A stretch of 64,000 bases of DNA from the NCBI RefSeq assembly GCF_034424625.1, contig NZ_CP139976.1:620001-684000 (forward strand), read 5' to 3'. Shown one piece after another: positions 16,127 to 25,035 of this stretch. The first letter of the stretch is position 1; the number at the start of each line of letters is the position of its first letter. The notes under the pieces are model-generated. The model saw only the letters and a program-made list of their open reading frames with translations, had not been told where the DNA came from and searched no databases. The position numbers and the translations under genes are program-made. This DNA is from Janthinobacterium lividum. Lineage in GTDB: Bacteria > Pseudomonadota > Gammaproteobacteria > Burkholderiales > Burkholderiaceae_D.

Positions 16127-19100
16127 ATGTGGCAGGAATTCTTTCGCTTCGACTTGCGCTACCAATTGCGCCAGCCCTTGCTGTGGCTGATGACGGTGCC
16201 CCTGATGGCCGGTGCCTTTCTGACGGCCGGCAGCCCGACCTTCCGCCTCGGTGGCGGCATCGGCAATGTGCACCTGAACGCGCCGGCCGTGATCGCCAAC
16301 CAGCTTGGCGTGCTGAGCATGCTTGCCATGTTCCTGGTGGCCGTGTTTATCGCCGGCGCCGTGCTGCGCGACAGCGACGCCGGCATCGCCGATCTGCTGT
16401 ACGCCACGCCGATGCGCAAGCGCGACTACCTGGGCGGGCGCTTCCTGGCCGGCCTGGCGGCCTGCCTGCTGGTATTCGTGCTGGTGGTGCTGGCGATGAT
16501 GCTCGGTTCGCTCACTTCCGCCGCCGACCCCGAGCGGCTCAACCCCGTCACGCCGCTGCCCTATCTGTGGAGCTTTGCCGTCTTTATCGTGCCCAATGTG
16601 CTGTTTGTCGCCGCGCTGCTGATGCTGCTGGCCGTGGCCGGGCGCTCGATGCTGCTCGTGTACGTGGGCGTGCTGGCGTTTTTCGTGCTGTGGGCGGCCT
16701 CCGGCCTGCTGGCCGGACGTCCGGCGCTAGCCATGACGGCGGCCTTGCTGGACCCGTTTGGCGTGCGCGCCCTGGCGCTGGCCACGCGCTACTTCACCAG
16801 CGCCGAAATGAATACGGCGCTGCCGCCGCTGGCCGGCCTGCTGCTGGCCAACCGCCTGCTGTGGGGCGTGCTGTCGCTGGCGCTGCTGGCGGCCACCATC
16901 TGGCTGTTCAAGCCGCAGCGCGCCGGTGCAGGCCGCGTCTGGTTCCGCCGTGCCGTCCGCGCGCAGGCGGCGCCCGTTGCCATCGTCGCGGCCGGCCCCG
17001 CGCTGGGCCCGGTCGTGCCGCAGTTTGGCATGGCGGCGGCATGGCGGCAATTCTGGCATGTGCTGCGCTTTGACACGATGGGCGTGCTGAAAAGCGTGCC
17101 TTTCCTCGTCATGCTGCTGCTGGCGCTGGCCAACTTCATCGCCAATGTCAGCGTCGGCGGCTTGCGCTTTGACAGCGTGCCGTATCCGCTGACGCGCCTG
17201 ATGCTGGTCGAACTGGCCGACAGCCTGAACTTTGTGCTGGCCATCGTCGTGATGTTCTACAGCGGCGAGCTGGTATGGCGCGACCGGCACGCGAAGATCG
17301 CTGACCTGACGGACGCCTTGCCCGTGCCGGGCTGGCTGCCGCTGCTGGCCAAGTGCGGTGCCTTGACCGCCGTGGTGGCCGTGTTTCTGGGCGCCGGCGT
17401 GCTGGCAGCGCTGGCGGTACAGCTGCTCCAGGGCGGCGTGCGCCCGGAACCGCTGCTGTATCTGCAAGGCACGCTGATGAACGCCGCCTGGTTCGTGCTG
17501 ATGGCGCTGGCCATGCTGGCGCTGCAGGTACTCGTCAACCAGAAATACGTCGCGTATGCGCTTTCGCTGCTGCTGGTGATGTTCAAGCCACTGCTGGCCG
17601 CGCTGGGCTTCGAGCATCCTCTGTACCGCTTTGCCTCGCTGCCGGAACTGGTGTACTCGGATTTGAATGGCTATGGCGGCCGGCTGGCCGGCTGGCTGTG
17701 GTTCGCGCTGTACTGGACGCTGGGTACGGTGGCGCTGCTGCTGGTGGCGCAGGCTTTTCGCCCGTCGGGGCGCGCGGCCCGCTGGCGCGTGCGCTGGTCG
17801 CAAGGCGTGCGGCGCCTGCGCGGCGCCAGCGGCTGGGCCCTGGCCCTGAGCCTGGCCGGCTTTGCCGCCAGCGGCAGCTGGATCGCCTACAACATGCACG
17901 TGCTGAACCACTATCAGTCCGGCGCGCAGCTGCTCGATGCGCGCGCCGACCATGAACGGCGCTATCGCCAGTATCTGGCGCTGCCGCAGCCCGGCATCAC
18001 GGCGATTGCCGCCAATGTCGACCTGTATCCGGCGCAGCGCAGCGCGGCGATACGCGGCCGCTATCGCGTGAAGAATCGTGGCGCGACGCCGCTGCGCACG
18101 CTGTACCTGCAGATGGATACGGCGGCACAGACCACCTGGCAGGCACTGCCCGCGCACCGCGTGCTGGTCGACGATGCGCGCCATGGCGTGCGCATCATCG
18201 AACTGGCGCAGGCGCTGGCGCCGGGCGCGACGCTCGATCTTGCGTTTCTCGTGACCGTGCGCCAGCAGGGCTTTACGGCCAGCGGCCAGTCCGAGGGCGT
18301 GCAGCACAACGGCAGCTATTTCACCATCGAGCAGTATTTCCCGCACCTGGGCTACAACGCGGCGCAGGAGATCGCGGACAGCGGCGAGCGCCGGCAGCGT
18401 GGCCTGAGCGCGCCGCATGGCATGCCCAAGCTCGACGACCCGCAGGCGCGCTACAGCAATTATTGGAAGCAGTGGGGCATCGATGGCGACCTGGTCGACT
18501 TCCAGACCACCATCTCCACCAGCGCGGACCAGGTGGCGATCGCCCCGGGCACGCTGGAGGGCAGCTGGCAGCAAGGCGGGCGCCGTTATTTCAGCTACCG
18601 CATGGCGCAGCCGGCGCTGCCGTTCTTCGCCTTCCAGTCCGGCCGCTGGCAGGTGCGGCGCGCGCAGTGGCAGGATGTGGCGATCGAGATCCACCACGAT
18701 GCGAAGCACGCGTGGAATACCGGCAGCATGGTCGCCGGCGCGCAGCAGGCGCTCGCCTACAACACGGCGCACTTCGGCCCCTACCCGCACCGGCACTTGC
18801 GCATCGTCGAGTTCCCCCTGTACCAGCAGTATGCGCGCAGCTTCCCGGGCCTGATCCCGTTTTCGGAGTCGCTGGGTTTTATCAGCGACCTGCGCGACCC
18901 CGATGGCGTCGACCATGTGTTCTATGTCACGGCGCATGAAGTGGCGCACCAGTGGTGGGGCGACCAGCTCATCGCCGCCAACGTGCAGGGCAGCGGCATG
19001 CTGACGGAATCGCTGGCGGAGTATTCGGCGCTGATGGCGGTGGAGCAGCGCTTCGGCGCCGACAAGGTGCGGCGCATCCTGCGCTTCGACCTCGATGCCT

Positions 19101-19714
19101 ACCTCGCCGGCCGGGGCCGGGAACAGGGCCGGGAGCTGCCCCTGTTCCGCAGCGAGGGCCAGGCGTATATCGAATACCGCAAAGGCAGCCTGGCGTTCTA
19201 CCGCCTGCGCGCCGAAATCGGCGAGGCGGCCTTGAACCGCGCCTTGAAAGCCTTCCTGGCGCAGCATCGCTATCGCAGCTCGCCCTATGCGACCAGCCGC
19301 GACCTGCTGTCCTTTATCCGCGCCGAAACGCCGACGGCGCAGCAGCAGTTGGTCACCGACCTGTTCGAGCGTATCGTCCTGTACGACAACCGCCTGGCCG
19401 GCGCCAGTGCGCTGCGCCGTGCCGATGGCCGCTGGGACGTGACCTTGCAAGTGCAGCTGGCCAAGCTGGAAGCCGACGGCAAGGGCCGCGATACGCCGCG
19501 CGCCTACGATGAGCCGGTCGACCTGGCGGTGTTTGCCGATGGCGCGCCACAGCGCCTGCTGTATCGCGGCAAGCACCGCTTGCCCGGCGGCGCCGCATCG
19601 GTGACGGTGACGGTCGATGCGCCACCGGGCGAAGCGGTGCTGGATCCGGAGCAGCTGCTGATCGAGCGCAATGGGCTGGACAACCGCCGGCGCGTGCAGC
19701 TTACAGGCGGTTGA
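16127..19714 (+). CDS. ABC-2 type permease fused to an M1-family aminopeptidase
   Basis: 1195 residues; the ATG at 16127 follows a GAGGAG site. The N-terminal half (to about residue 600) carries two sets of around six membrane helices of the ABC-2 permease type. After a last helix near A-L-A-L-S-L-A-G-F-A-A-S-G-S-W-I-A-Y comes a long soluble M1 peptidase domain. Its zinc site is H937-E-V-A-H941-Q-W-W-G-D with E961 in T-E-S-L-A-E-Y. This gives HExxH-X19-E, one residue longer than the classical X18 spacing. Such fusions are known in several proteobacteria and Bacteroidetes, but their substrate is not established. It probably exports or processes a peptide at the membrane. Its stop overlaps the convergent LytTR regulator gene by 14 bases. 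Confidence 0.92.
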   Translation: MWQEFFRFDLRYQLRQPLLWLMTVPLMAGAFLTAGSPTFRLGGGIGNVHLNAPAVIANQLGVLSMLAMFLVAVFIAGAVLRDSDAGIADLLYATPMRKRDYLGGRFLAGLAACLLVFVLVVLAMMLGSLTSAADPERLNPVTPLPYLWSFAVFIVPNVLFVAALLMLLAVAGRSMLLVYVGVLAFFVLWAASGLLAGRPALAMTAALLDPFGVRALALATRYFTSAEMNTALPPLAGLLLANRLLWGVLSLALLAATIWLFKPQRAGAGRVWFRRAVRAQAAPVAIVAAGPALGPVVPQFGMAAAWRQFWHVLRFDTMGVLKSVPFLVMLLLALANFIANVSVGGLRFDSVPYPLTRLMLVELADSLNFVLAIVVMFYSGELVWRDRHAKIADLTDALPVPGWLPLLAKCGALTAVVAVFLGAGVLAALAVQLLQGGVRPEPLLYLQGTLMNAAWFVLMALAMLALQVLVNQKYVAYALSLLLVMFKPLLAALGFEHPLYRFASLPELVYSDLNGYGGRLAGWLWFALYWTLGTVALLLVAQAFRPSGRAARWRVRWSQGVRRLRGASGWALALSLAGFAASGSWIAYNMHVLNHYQSGAQLLDARADHERRYRQYLALPQPGITAIAANVDLYPAQRSAAIRGRYRVKNRGATPLRTLYLQMDTAAQTTWQALPAHRVLVDDARHGVRIIELAQALAPGATLDLAFLVTVRQQGFTASGQSEGVQHNGSYFTIEQYFPHLGYNAAQEIADSGERRQRGLSAPHGMPKLDDPQARYSNYWKQWGIDGDLVDFQTTISTSADQVAIAPGTLEGSWQQGGRRYFSYRMAQPALPFFAFQSGRWQVRRAQWQDVAIEIHHDAKHAWNTGSMVAGAQQALAYNTAHFGPYPHRHLRIVEFPLYQQYARSFPGLIPFSESLGFISDLRDPDGVDHVFYVTAHEVAHQWWGDQLIAANVQGSGMLTESLAEYSALMAVEQRFGADKVRRILRFDLDAYLAGRGREQGRELPLFRSEGQAYIEYRKGSLAFYRLRAEIGEAALNRALKAFLAQHRYRSSPYATSRDLLSFIRAETPTAQQQLVTDLFERIVLYDNRLAGASALRRADGRWDVTLQVQLAKLEADGKGRDTPRAYDEPVDLAVFADGAPQRLLYRGKHRLPGGAASVTVTVDAPPGEAVLDPEQLLIERNGLDNRRRVQLTGG

Positions 19715-20399
19715 GCTGTCTGAAGACGATGGCGCGCCGGCGCGACATGCCCACGCGCAGGCCGCCGTGCAAGGTGAGCGTCATGCCGCCCGCGGGCGCG
19801 GGCGCGATGTCCGTCACGCTGGCGAGGTTGACGATGCGGCTGCGGCTGACGCGCATGAATTTCGCCGCGTCCAGCCGCGCTTCTAGCTGCACCAGTGAGC
19901 GCAGCAGCAGCGGACGGTGGCTATCAAAATACACGCGCGTGTAATTGCCTTCCGATTCGAACAGCGCGATATCGTCCAGCGCCACGAACCAGCAGCGCTC
20001 GCCGTCCTTGATGAATACCTTGCCATCGGCGGCCGTCGCCCCGCCTTCCCGGGGGACGGGCCGGCGCTTCTCGAGCGCTTGCGCCAGCCGTGGCGGATCG
20101 ATGGGTTTGAGCAGGTAATCGAGGGCGCTGACGTCAAAGGCGCGCAGCGCATAGCGGTCGTAGGCCGTGGTGAAGATCACGGCCGGCGCTTGCGCGAGCG
20201 CCCCCAGCAGGTCGAAGCCGCTGCCATCAGGCATTTGCACGTCGAGGAAAATCAGGTCCGGCGCCAGCGCCGCGATCTGCTGCAAGCCTTCCTGTACGTT
20301 GGCCGCTTCGCCGACCACGCTGACCCATGGATGCTCGCGCAGCAGGCGGCGCAACTCGTCGCGCGCCAGCCGCTCATCGTCGATGATCATCACGCGCAT
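19701..20399 (-). CDS. LytTR-family response regulator
   Basis: 232-residue DNA-binding response regulator. The receiver domain begins M-R-V-M-I-I-D-D-E-R-L and carries the phospho-acceptor aspartate in L-I-F-L-D-V-Q-M-P-D-G-S-G, with T-T-A-Y and K-P-I for the switch residues. The C-terminal half is a LytTR domain (F-I-K-D-G-E-R, then S-E-G-N-Y-T-R-V-Y, and F-M-R-V-S-R-S-R-I-V-N). The start at 20399 follows GGGAG and overlaps the end of the kinase gene (ATGCGCGTGA), giving translational coupling. Targets are unknown; the convergent ABC-M1 operon is an obvious candidate. Confidence 0.94.
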   Translation of the reverse strand: MRVMIIDDERLARDELRRLLREHPWVSVVGEAANVQEGLQQIAALAPDLIFLDVQMPDGSGFDLLGALAQAPAVIFTTAYDRYALRAFDVSALDYLLKPIDPPRLAQALEKRRPVPREGGATAADGKVFIKDGERCWFVALDDIALFESEGNYTRVYFDSHRPLLLRSLVQLEARLDAAKFMRVSRSRIVNLASVTDIAPAPAGGMTLTLHGGLRVGMSRRRAIVFRQLNRL

Positions 20400-21445
20400 G
20401 TCTGCTCCCAGGGTAGTGTGACGGTGGCGATGACCCAGCCGTCCTGCTCGGCCAGGCGGCAAGTGGCTCCCGCGCCAAACAGCAGGTGCAGACGCTGGCC
20501 GGCATTGGCCAGGCCCACGCGCGTCGAGCCGCTGTCGGCTGCCAGCTTGCCCTGGTTCGCCACGCGCAGCAGCACGCTGTCATCGGCCCGGCGCGCCTCG
20601 ATGCGCACGGCGCACGGGCCGGTGCTGCGTTCGACGCCATGCTTGATGGCGTTTTCGACCAAGGTTTGCAGCAGCATCGGCGGTAGCGCCACGGCGTCGA
20701 GGCCGGGAGCGATATCCTGGCTCAGTTGCAGCCGCTCTTCAAAGCGCAGCTTTTCCATGCCGAGATAGGCTTGCAGCGCGGCCAGCTCGGCATCGAGCCG
20801 CACCGTGTCGGACAATCCCGTCTGCAGATTGTGGCGCATCATGGCGGCCAGCTGGTTCATGGCGCGCGCCGCCGCCTGCACGTCCTGGAACATCAGCGCG
20901 CGGATGCTGTTCATGCTGTTGAAGAAAAAGTGGGGATTGACCTGCGCCTGCAAGGCGCGCAGTTCGGCGTCCTTGACATGGATTTCCAGCTGCAGCTTGT
21001 CGAACGCCAGTTGCGTGGCGTGGCGGCGCGACAGCGCCAGGGTGTACAGCAGCGTCCACAGCGCGAACACGATAAACCAGAGCACCGTCAGGATCGCCAG
21101 GGTGGCCGGCAGTTCGGCGCGGTCCTGCAGCAGGGCACCGTTGCGGAACAGAAGCTCGGCCAGCAGCACGGCACCTGTTTGCAGCACGCTGAGCAGCAGC
21201 AGGCCGGCGCCGATGCGCGCCAGCGGCAATCTGTCTTGCGCTCCCTTGATCCAGCCATGGCGCCGCAGGTGATTGCGCCAGCCGTGCGACAGGCCCAGGC
21301 CCGTCAGCGCGCAGAAGACCTTGGCGACCGAGAACCACAGGACATAGGCATTGGGTCCGCCGCCCCAGGAGGCGTACACGCCCAGCGCCGCCAGCGCGCC
21401 CCAGCCGGCGCACTGCGCGATCCAGTAGTCGCGCGGCGTGCGCAC
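20390..21445 (-). CDS. LytS/YehU-type sensor histidine kinase
   Basis: 351 residues from a GTG at 21445, placed two bases after the ttcA stop. There is no better ATG: the in-frame codons upstream lie inside ttcA and encode nonsense. About four membrane helices occupy residues 10-145, with no extracellular domain. A coiled linker leads to the His_kinase domain with Q-A-Q-V-N-P-H-F-F-F-N-S-M-N-S, where H is the phosphorylation site, and the N-box L-V-E-N-A-I-K-H-G-V. The G-box R-V-G-L-A-N-A-G-Q-R-L is intact. It is cognate to the overlapping LytTR regulator. The signal is unknown. Confidence 0.9.
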   Translation of the reverse strand: MRTPRDYWIAQCAGWGALAALGVYASWGGGPNAYVLWFSVAKVFCALTGLGLSHGWRNHLRRHGWIKGAQDRLPLARIGAGLLLLSVLQTGAVLLAELLFRNGALLQDRAELPATLAILTVLWFIVFALWTLLYTLALSRRHATQLAFDKLQLEIHVKDAELRALQAQVNPHFFFNSMNSIRALMFQDVQAAARAMNQLAAMMRHNLQTGLSDTVRLDAELAALQAYLGMEKLRFEERLQLSQDIAPGLDAVALPPMLLQTLVENAIKHGVERSTGPCAVRIEARRADDSVLLRVANQGKLAADSGSTRVGLANAGQRLHLLFGAGATCRLAEQDGWVIATVTLPWEQTCA

Positions 21446-21447
21446 GG

Positions 21448-22419
21448 TCAGGCTTGTTGCAGCGCGATGGTGCCGAACGTGGTCGGCGTCGAGCAAGGCT
21501 CTTCGTCGAAGGCGATGTCGCCCATGGGGCTGGCCACGCCGTCCGCCTTCAAATCCTTGAAGCCGAACAGTTTCGGATCCATCAAGTGCGATGGCGCCAC
21601 GTTCGACAGGGCCGAGAAGATGCTTTCCACGCGGCCGGGGAATTTCTTGTCCCATTCGCGCATCAAGCCCTTGATCTGCTTGCGCTGCAGGTTTTCCTGC
21701 GAACCGCACAGGTCGCATGGAATGATGGGGAAGCCCTTGACTTCCGCATAGCGCTGCGTGTCTTCTTCCTTCACATAGGCCATCGGGCGGATGACGATGT
21801 GCTTGCCGTCGTCCGATTGCAGCTTGGCCGGCATGCCTTTCAGTTTGCCGCCGAAGAACATATTCAGGAAGAAGGTTTCCAGGATGTCGTCGCGGTGGTG
21901 GCCCAGGGCGATCTTGTTGGCACCCAGCTCGTCGGCCACGCGGTACAGGATGCCGCGGCGCAGGCGCGAGCACAGCGAGCAGGTGGTCTTGCCTTCCGGG
22001 ATTAGGCGCTTGACGATGCTGTAGGTATCCTGGTTTTCGATGTGGAAGGCCACGCCCAGTTCCGTCAGGTAGGCGGGCAGGATTTCCGGCGGGAAGTTCG
22101 GCTGCTTCTGGTCCAGGTTGACGGCGACGATGTCAAAATGGATAGGCGCGCGTTCGCGCAAGGTCATCAGAATGTCCAGCAGGGCGTAGCTATCCTTGCC
22201 GCCGGACAAGCACACCATCACCTTGTCGCCGTCTTCGATCATGTTGAAATCGCCGATGGCCTGGCCCACCAGGCGGCACAAGCGCTTGTGCAGCTTGTTG
22301 TTTTCCAGGGCGATCTTTTCCGCCTTCTTGCGCGCCAGTTTTTGCGCTTCCACATTGGCCGGCACTTCCACGGCGGCTGTCATCGTTTCCAGTACGGCAG
22401 TGTCATTCATGTTGTTCAT
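21448..22419 (-). CDS. ttcA: tRNA 2-thiocytidine(32) synthetase TtcA
   Basis: 323-residue tRNA-thiolating enzyme that converts cytidine 32 to 2-thiocytidine using ATP, a persulfide donor and a [4Fe-4S] cluster. The PP-loop is [11 protein letters not shown] near residue 75. Paired cysteines occur in C-S-L-C-S-R and C-D-L-C-G-S, the conserved cluster-binding pattern. The ATG overlaps the folB stop codon (ATGA), so it is co-translated with folB. The kinase gene starts two bases after its stop, suggesting an extended operon. Confidence 0.96.
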   Translation of the reverse strand: MNNMNDTAVLETMTAAVEVPANVEAQKLARKKAEKIALENNKLHKRLCRLVGQAIGDFNMIEDGDKVMVCLSGGKDSYALLDILMTLRERAPIHFDIVAVNLDQKQPNFPPEILPAYLTELGVAFHIENQDTYSIVKRLIPEGKTTCSLCSRLRRGILYRVADELGANKIALGHHRDDILETFFLNMFFGGKLKGMPAKLQSDDGKHIVIRPMAYVKEEDTQRYAEVKGFPIIPCDLCGSQENLQRKQIKGLMREWDKKFPGRVESIFSALSNVAPSHLMDPKLFGFKDLKADGVASPMGDIAFDEEPCSTPTTFGTIALQQA

Positions 22420-22814
22420 GCTTCATCCTTGATCTTGAATACTTCCACGCCCACGCCTTCGCAGTCGGGATACACGTCCGGTTTCATGCTCGAGACGCGC
22501 GCGGCGCGCACGCGCGGGTGGGCCAGCATGGCCGCGAGCACGTCGTCGACCAGGCTTTCCTGCAGCTGCACGTGGCCTTGCGCCATGCGCCTGGCGATGG
22601 TTTCGCGCATGAAGTCGTAGTCGACCACTTCTTCCAGCTGGTCATCCTTCGGCGTCGACAGGGCCAGGGGAATGTACAGGTCGACGTTGATGAGGACGCG
22701 CTGCTCGCCCTTTTTCTCGAAGTCGTAGACGCCGATGTTGATGAGGACTTCGTAATTGCGCAGGAACAGGCGGCGGCAATCGGCCAGGCGAGGGTGGGAC
22801 AGGGCGGACGACAT
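22416..22814 (-). CDS. folB: Dihydroneopterin aldolase FolB
   Basis: 132 residues, close to the family's 120. It splits dihydroneopterin into 6-hydroxymethyl-dihydropterin and glycolaldehyde in folate synthesis. The fold signature [23 protein letters not shown] is clear near residues 18-40, and the catalytic-region motif V-V-D-Y-D-F follows. A pteridine-reductase-like SDR gene lies 53 bases upstream and the ttcA start overlaps its stop, so this is a pterin-tRNA operon. Confidence 0.94.
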   Translation of the reverse strand: MSSALSHPRLADCRRLFLRNYEVLINIGVYDFEKKGEQRVLINVDLYIPLALSTPKDDQLEEVVDYDFMRETIARRMAQGHVQLQESLVDDVLAAMLAHPRVRAARVSSMKPDVYPDCEGVGVEVFKIKDEA

Positions 22815-22867
22815 AGTTTTACCTTTTCGGGGATGCTGGAATGCTGGTTGTTTGGTGTGGCTGCTGA

Positions 22868-23653
22868 TTATTTGGTCAAAAACATGACGTCGCGCGGCAA
22901 GCCGATCAAATGCTGGCCGCCATCGACCAGCAGGGTCGTGCCCGTCAGCGCGCGCGCGCCGGCCACGTAACAGACGCAGTCGGCCACATCCTCGGGCGTG
23001 CTGGAGCGTCCCAGCGGCGTGTTTTCATGCGCCTTGGCGAAGTTCGCTTCCGTCTGTTCGCCGGAGACCATGGTGATGCCGGGGGCAATGCCCACCACGC
23101 GCACTTTCGGCGCCAGCGCCTGGGCCAGCATGGTGGTCGCCGACAGCAGTGCCGCCTTGGACAGGGTGTACGACAAAAAATCAGGATTGAGATTGTACAG
23201 TTTTTGATCCAGCAAGTTGATGACCACGGCTTGCCCGCCTGCCGGGGTGGCCTGGTACAGCGCTTGCGCCAGCAGGATGGGGGCGGCCAGGTTGGCGTGC
23301 ATGTGGGCGTCGAGGGCGGTGAAAGAAAAATCGCCCGCATTGTCGTATTCAAACAACGATGCGTTGTTGACCACGCAAGTCACGGCGCCCAGCGCCGCCT
23401 GTGCCTGTGGCAACAGCTGGCGCACGGCGTCTTCCTGCGCCAGGTCGCAGGGGAACGCTTGCGCGCGGCGCCCCAGCGCCGTGATTTCCGCCACCAGGCT
23501 GAGCGCCTCGTCGCGCGAGTCGCGGTAGTGGACGGCGATATCCCAGCCGTCGCGCGCCAGGCCGAGCGCGATGGCGCGGCCGATGCGGCGCGCCGCGCCC
23601 GTGACGAGGGCGACGCGGGGAGTGCTGTGTGGCAGTGTCGATGCTGGTGTCAT
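22868..23653 (-). CDS. SDR family pteridine-reductase-like oxidoreductase
   Basis: 261-residue NADPH-dependent short-chain dehydrogenase/reductase. The Rossmann motif T-G-A-A-R-R-I-G has Arg where classical SDRs have Gly, as in PTR1 and FolM. The Y-T-L-S-K catalytic tetrad segment follows D-Q-K-L-Y-N-L-N-P-D. Its position directly before folB supports a role in reducing a pterin, such as dihydromonapterin or dihydrobiopterin, but the sequence alone does not fix the substrate. The promoter is in the 80-bp gap divergent from the methyltransferase gene. Confidence 0.9.
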   Translation of the reverse strand: MTPASTLPHSTPRVALVTGAARRIGRAIALGLARDGWDIAVHYRDSRDEALSLVAEITALGRRAQAFPCDLAQEDAVRQLLPQAQAALGAVTCVVNNASLFEYDNAGDFSFTALDAHMHANLAAPILLAQALYQATPAGGQAVVINLLDQKLYNLNPDFLSYTLSKAALLSATTMLAQALAPKVRVVGIAPGITMVSGEQTEANFAKAHENTPLGRSSTPEDVADCVCYVAGARALTGTTLLVDGGQHLIGLPRDVMFLTK

Positions 23654-23734
23654 GTCTTTACTGTATATATGGAGTGAGCGGGCTTGCCATGGCCGGTACT
23701 GGCGGCCCGCGCCGCCGATTCGCTACAATACGGT

Positions 23735-24886
23735 ATGTCTCTTCCCGTACCCGATAGCGACGCGCTGGCCGCGTCCCATGCCTTGCAGCACCAGATTGCC
23801 GCCGAAATCGCGCGCAATGACGGCGCCATTCCCTTTGTCCGCTTCATGGAGCTGGCGCTGTATGCGCCTGACCTCGGCTATTACAGCGGCGGCGCCGCCA
23901 AGCTGGGCAAAGATGGCGATTTTACAACCGCGCCGGAAATCTCTCCCCTGTTCGGCGCCACCCTGGCCCATGTGGCAGCCGCTATTATGGCGCAAACGGC
24001 CCCGCGCATCCTCGAATTCGGCGCCGGTACGGGCAAGCTGGCCTGCGATATCCTGACGGAAGCGGCGAATGCCGGCATCCCTATCGAACAGTATGCGATC
24101 GTCGAACTGTCCGGCGAATTGCGCGCGCGCCAGGAGCTGGCCCTGGCCGGCTTCCCGCAAGTAGTGTGGCTCGACGGCTTCCCCGACAGTTTCGAAGGCG
24201 CCGTGTTCGGCAATGAAGTGCTCGACGCCATGCCAGTCAACCTGATCAGCAAGACGCCCGCCGGCTGGTGCGAACTCGACGTCAGCATTGCCGATGGCCA
24301 GTTCGTGTTTGTCGAACGTCCGGCCGGCGCCGACGTGGCGGCGCAGATCGCCGCCCAGGTGCCGGATGCCGAGCACTTGCCGGTCGGCTATGTCAGCGAG
24401 ATCCATGGCGTGGCCTGCGGCTTCATGCGCTCGCTGGCGCGCATGCTGACCAATGGCAAGGGCGGCGCGGCCGTGCTGTTCGATTACGGCTTCCCCGCCC
24501 ACGAGTATTACCTGGACTTGCGCGCCACGGGCACCCTGATGTGCCATTACCGCCACCACGCCCACGCGGAACCGTTCTATCTGCCCGGCTTGCAGGACAT
24601 CACGGCCCACGTGGATTTCACGGCCATGGCGGTGGCGGCGCAGGATGCGGGTCTCGATGTGCTTGCCTATATGAACCAGGCGTCCTTCTTGCTGGGCGCG
24701 GGCATCGGCGACTTGCTGCTGCGTACCGATCCGGAACAGGTCAAAACGTATTTGCCGCAGGCCAGCGCCGTGCAAAAGCTGGTGTCGCCCGCCGAGATGG
24801 GGGAATTGTTCAAGGTGCTGGTGGTAGGGCACCAGGTGGAGTTGCCGGAAGCCCTGTTGTCCAGTGACCGCAGTCACCGCTTGTAA
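23735..24886 (+). CDS. SAM-dependent methyltransferase, MidA/NDUFAF7 family
   Basis: 383 residues from the ATG at 23735. The signature I-L-E-F-G-A-G-T-G-K-L-A (motif I of class I methyltransferases) is near residue 90, followed by E-L-S-G-E-L and the family's F-G-N-E-V-L-D-A-M-P. Later motifs such as L-F-D-Y-G-F-P-A-H-E-Y-Y fit COG1565. The mitochondrial member NDUFAF7 dimethylates an arginine of complex I. Bacterial substrates are not established. It is divergent from the SDR-folB-ttcA operon; a GC hairpin follows at 24904. Confidence 0.9.
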   Translation: MSLPVPDSDALAASHALQHQIAAEIARNDGAIPFVRFMELALYAPDLGYYSGGAAKLGKDGDFTTAPEISPLFGATLAHVAAAIMAQTAPRILEFGAGTGKLACDILTEAANAGIPIEQYAIVELSGELRARQELALAGFPQVVWLDGFPDSFEGAVFGNEVLDAMPVNLISKTPAGWCELDVSIADGQFVFVERPAGADVAAQIAAQVPDAEHLPVGYVSEIHGVACGFMRSLARMLTNGKGGAAVLFDYGFPAHEYYLDLRATGTLMCHYRHHAHAEPFYLPGLQDITAHVDFTAMAVAAQDAGLDVLAYMNQASFLLGAGIGDLLLRTDPEQVKTYLPQASAVQKLVSPAEMGELFKVLVVGHQVELPEALLSSDRSHRL

Positions 24887-24903
24887 GCGCCTGCAATATC
24901 AAG

Positions 24904-24923
24904 GCAGGGCAGTGCCGCCCTGC
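24904..24923 (+). terminator. GC hairpin after the MidA-like gene
   Basis: GCAGGGC (24904-24910) and GCCCTGC (24917-24923) form a 7-bp stem with a 6-base loop, 17 bases after the stop codon. Only a weak T-run follows (AATTTCC), so termination would be partial. Confidence 0.5.
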
Positions 24924-25035
24924 AATTTCCTGTCCGCCGGTGGTTATTATCTTGTCATATCGTATATGATGACCGACACAGCACGGTTCCATCCTGCAAG
25001 AACCCGTCGCCGCGCACCGATTTCAAGATAGAACG

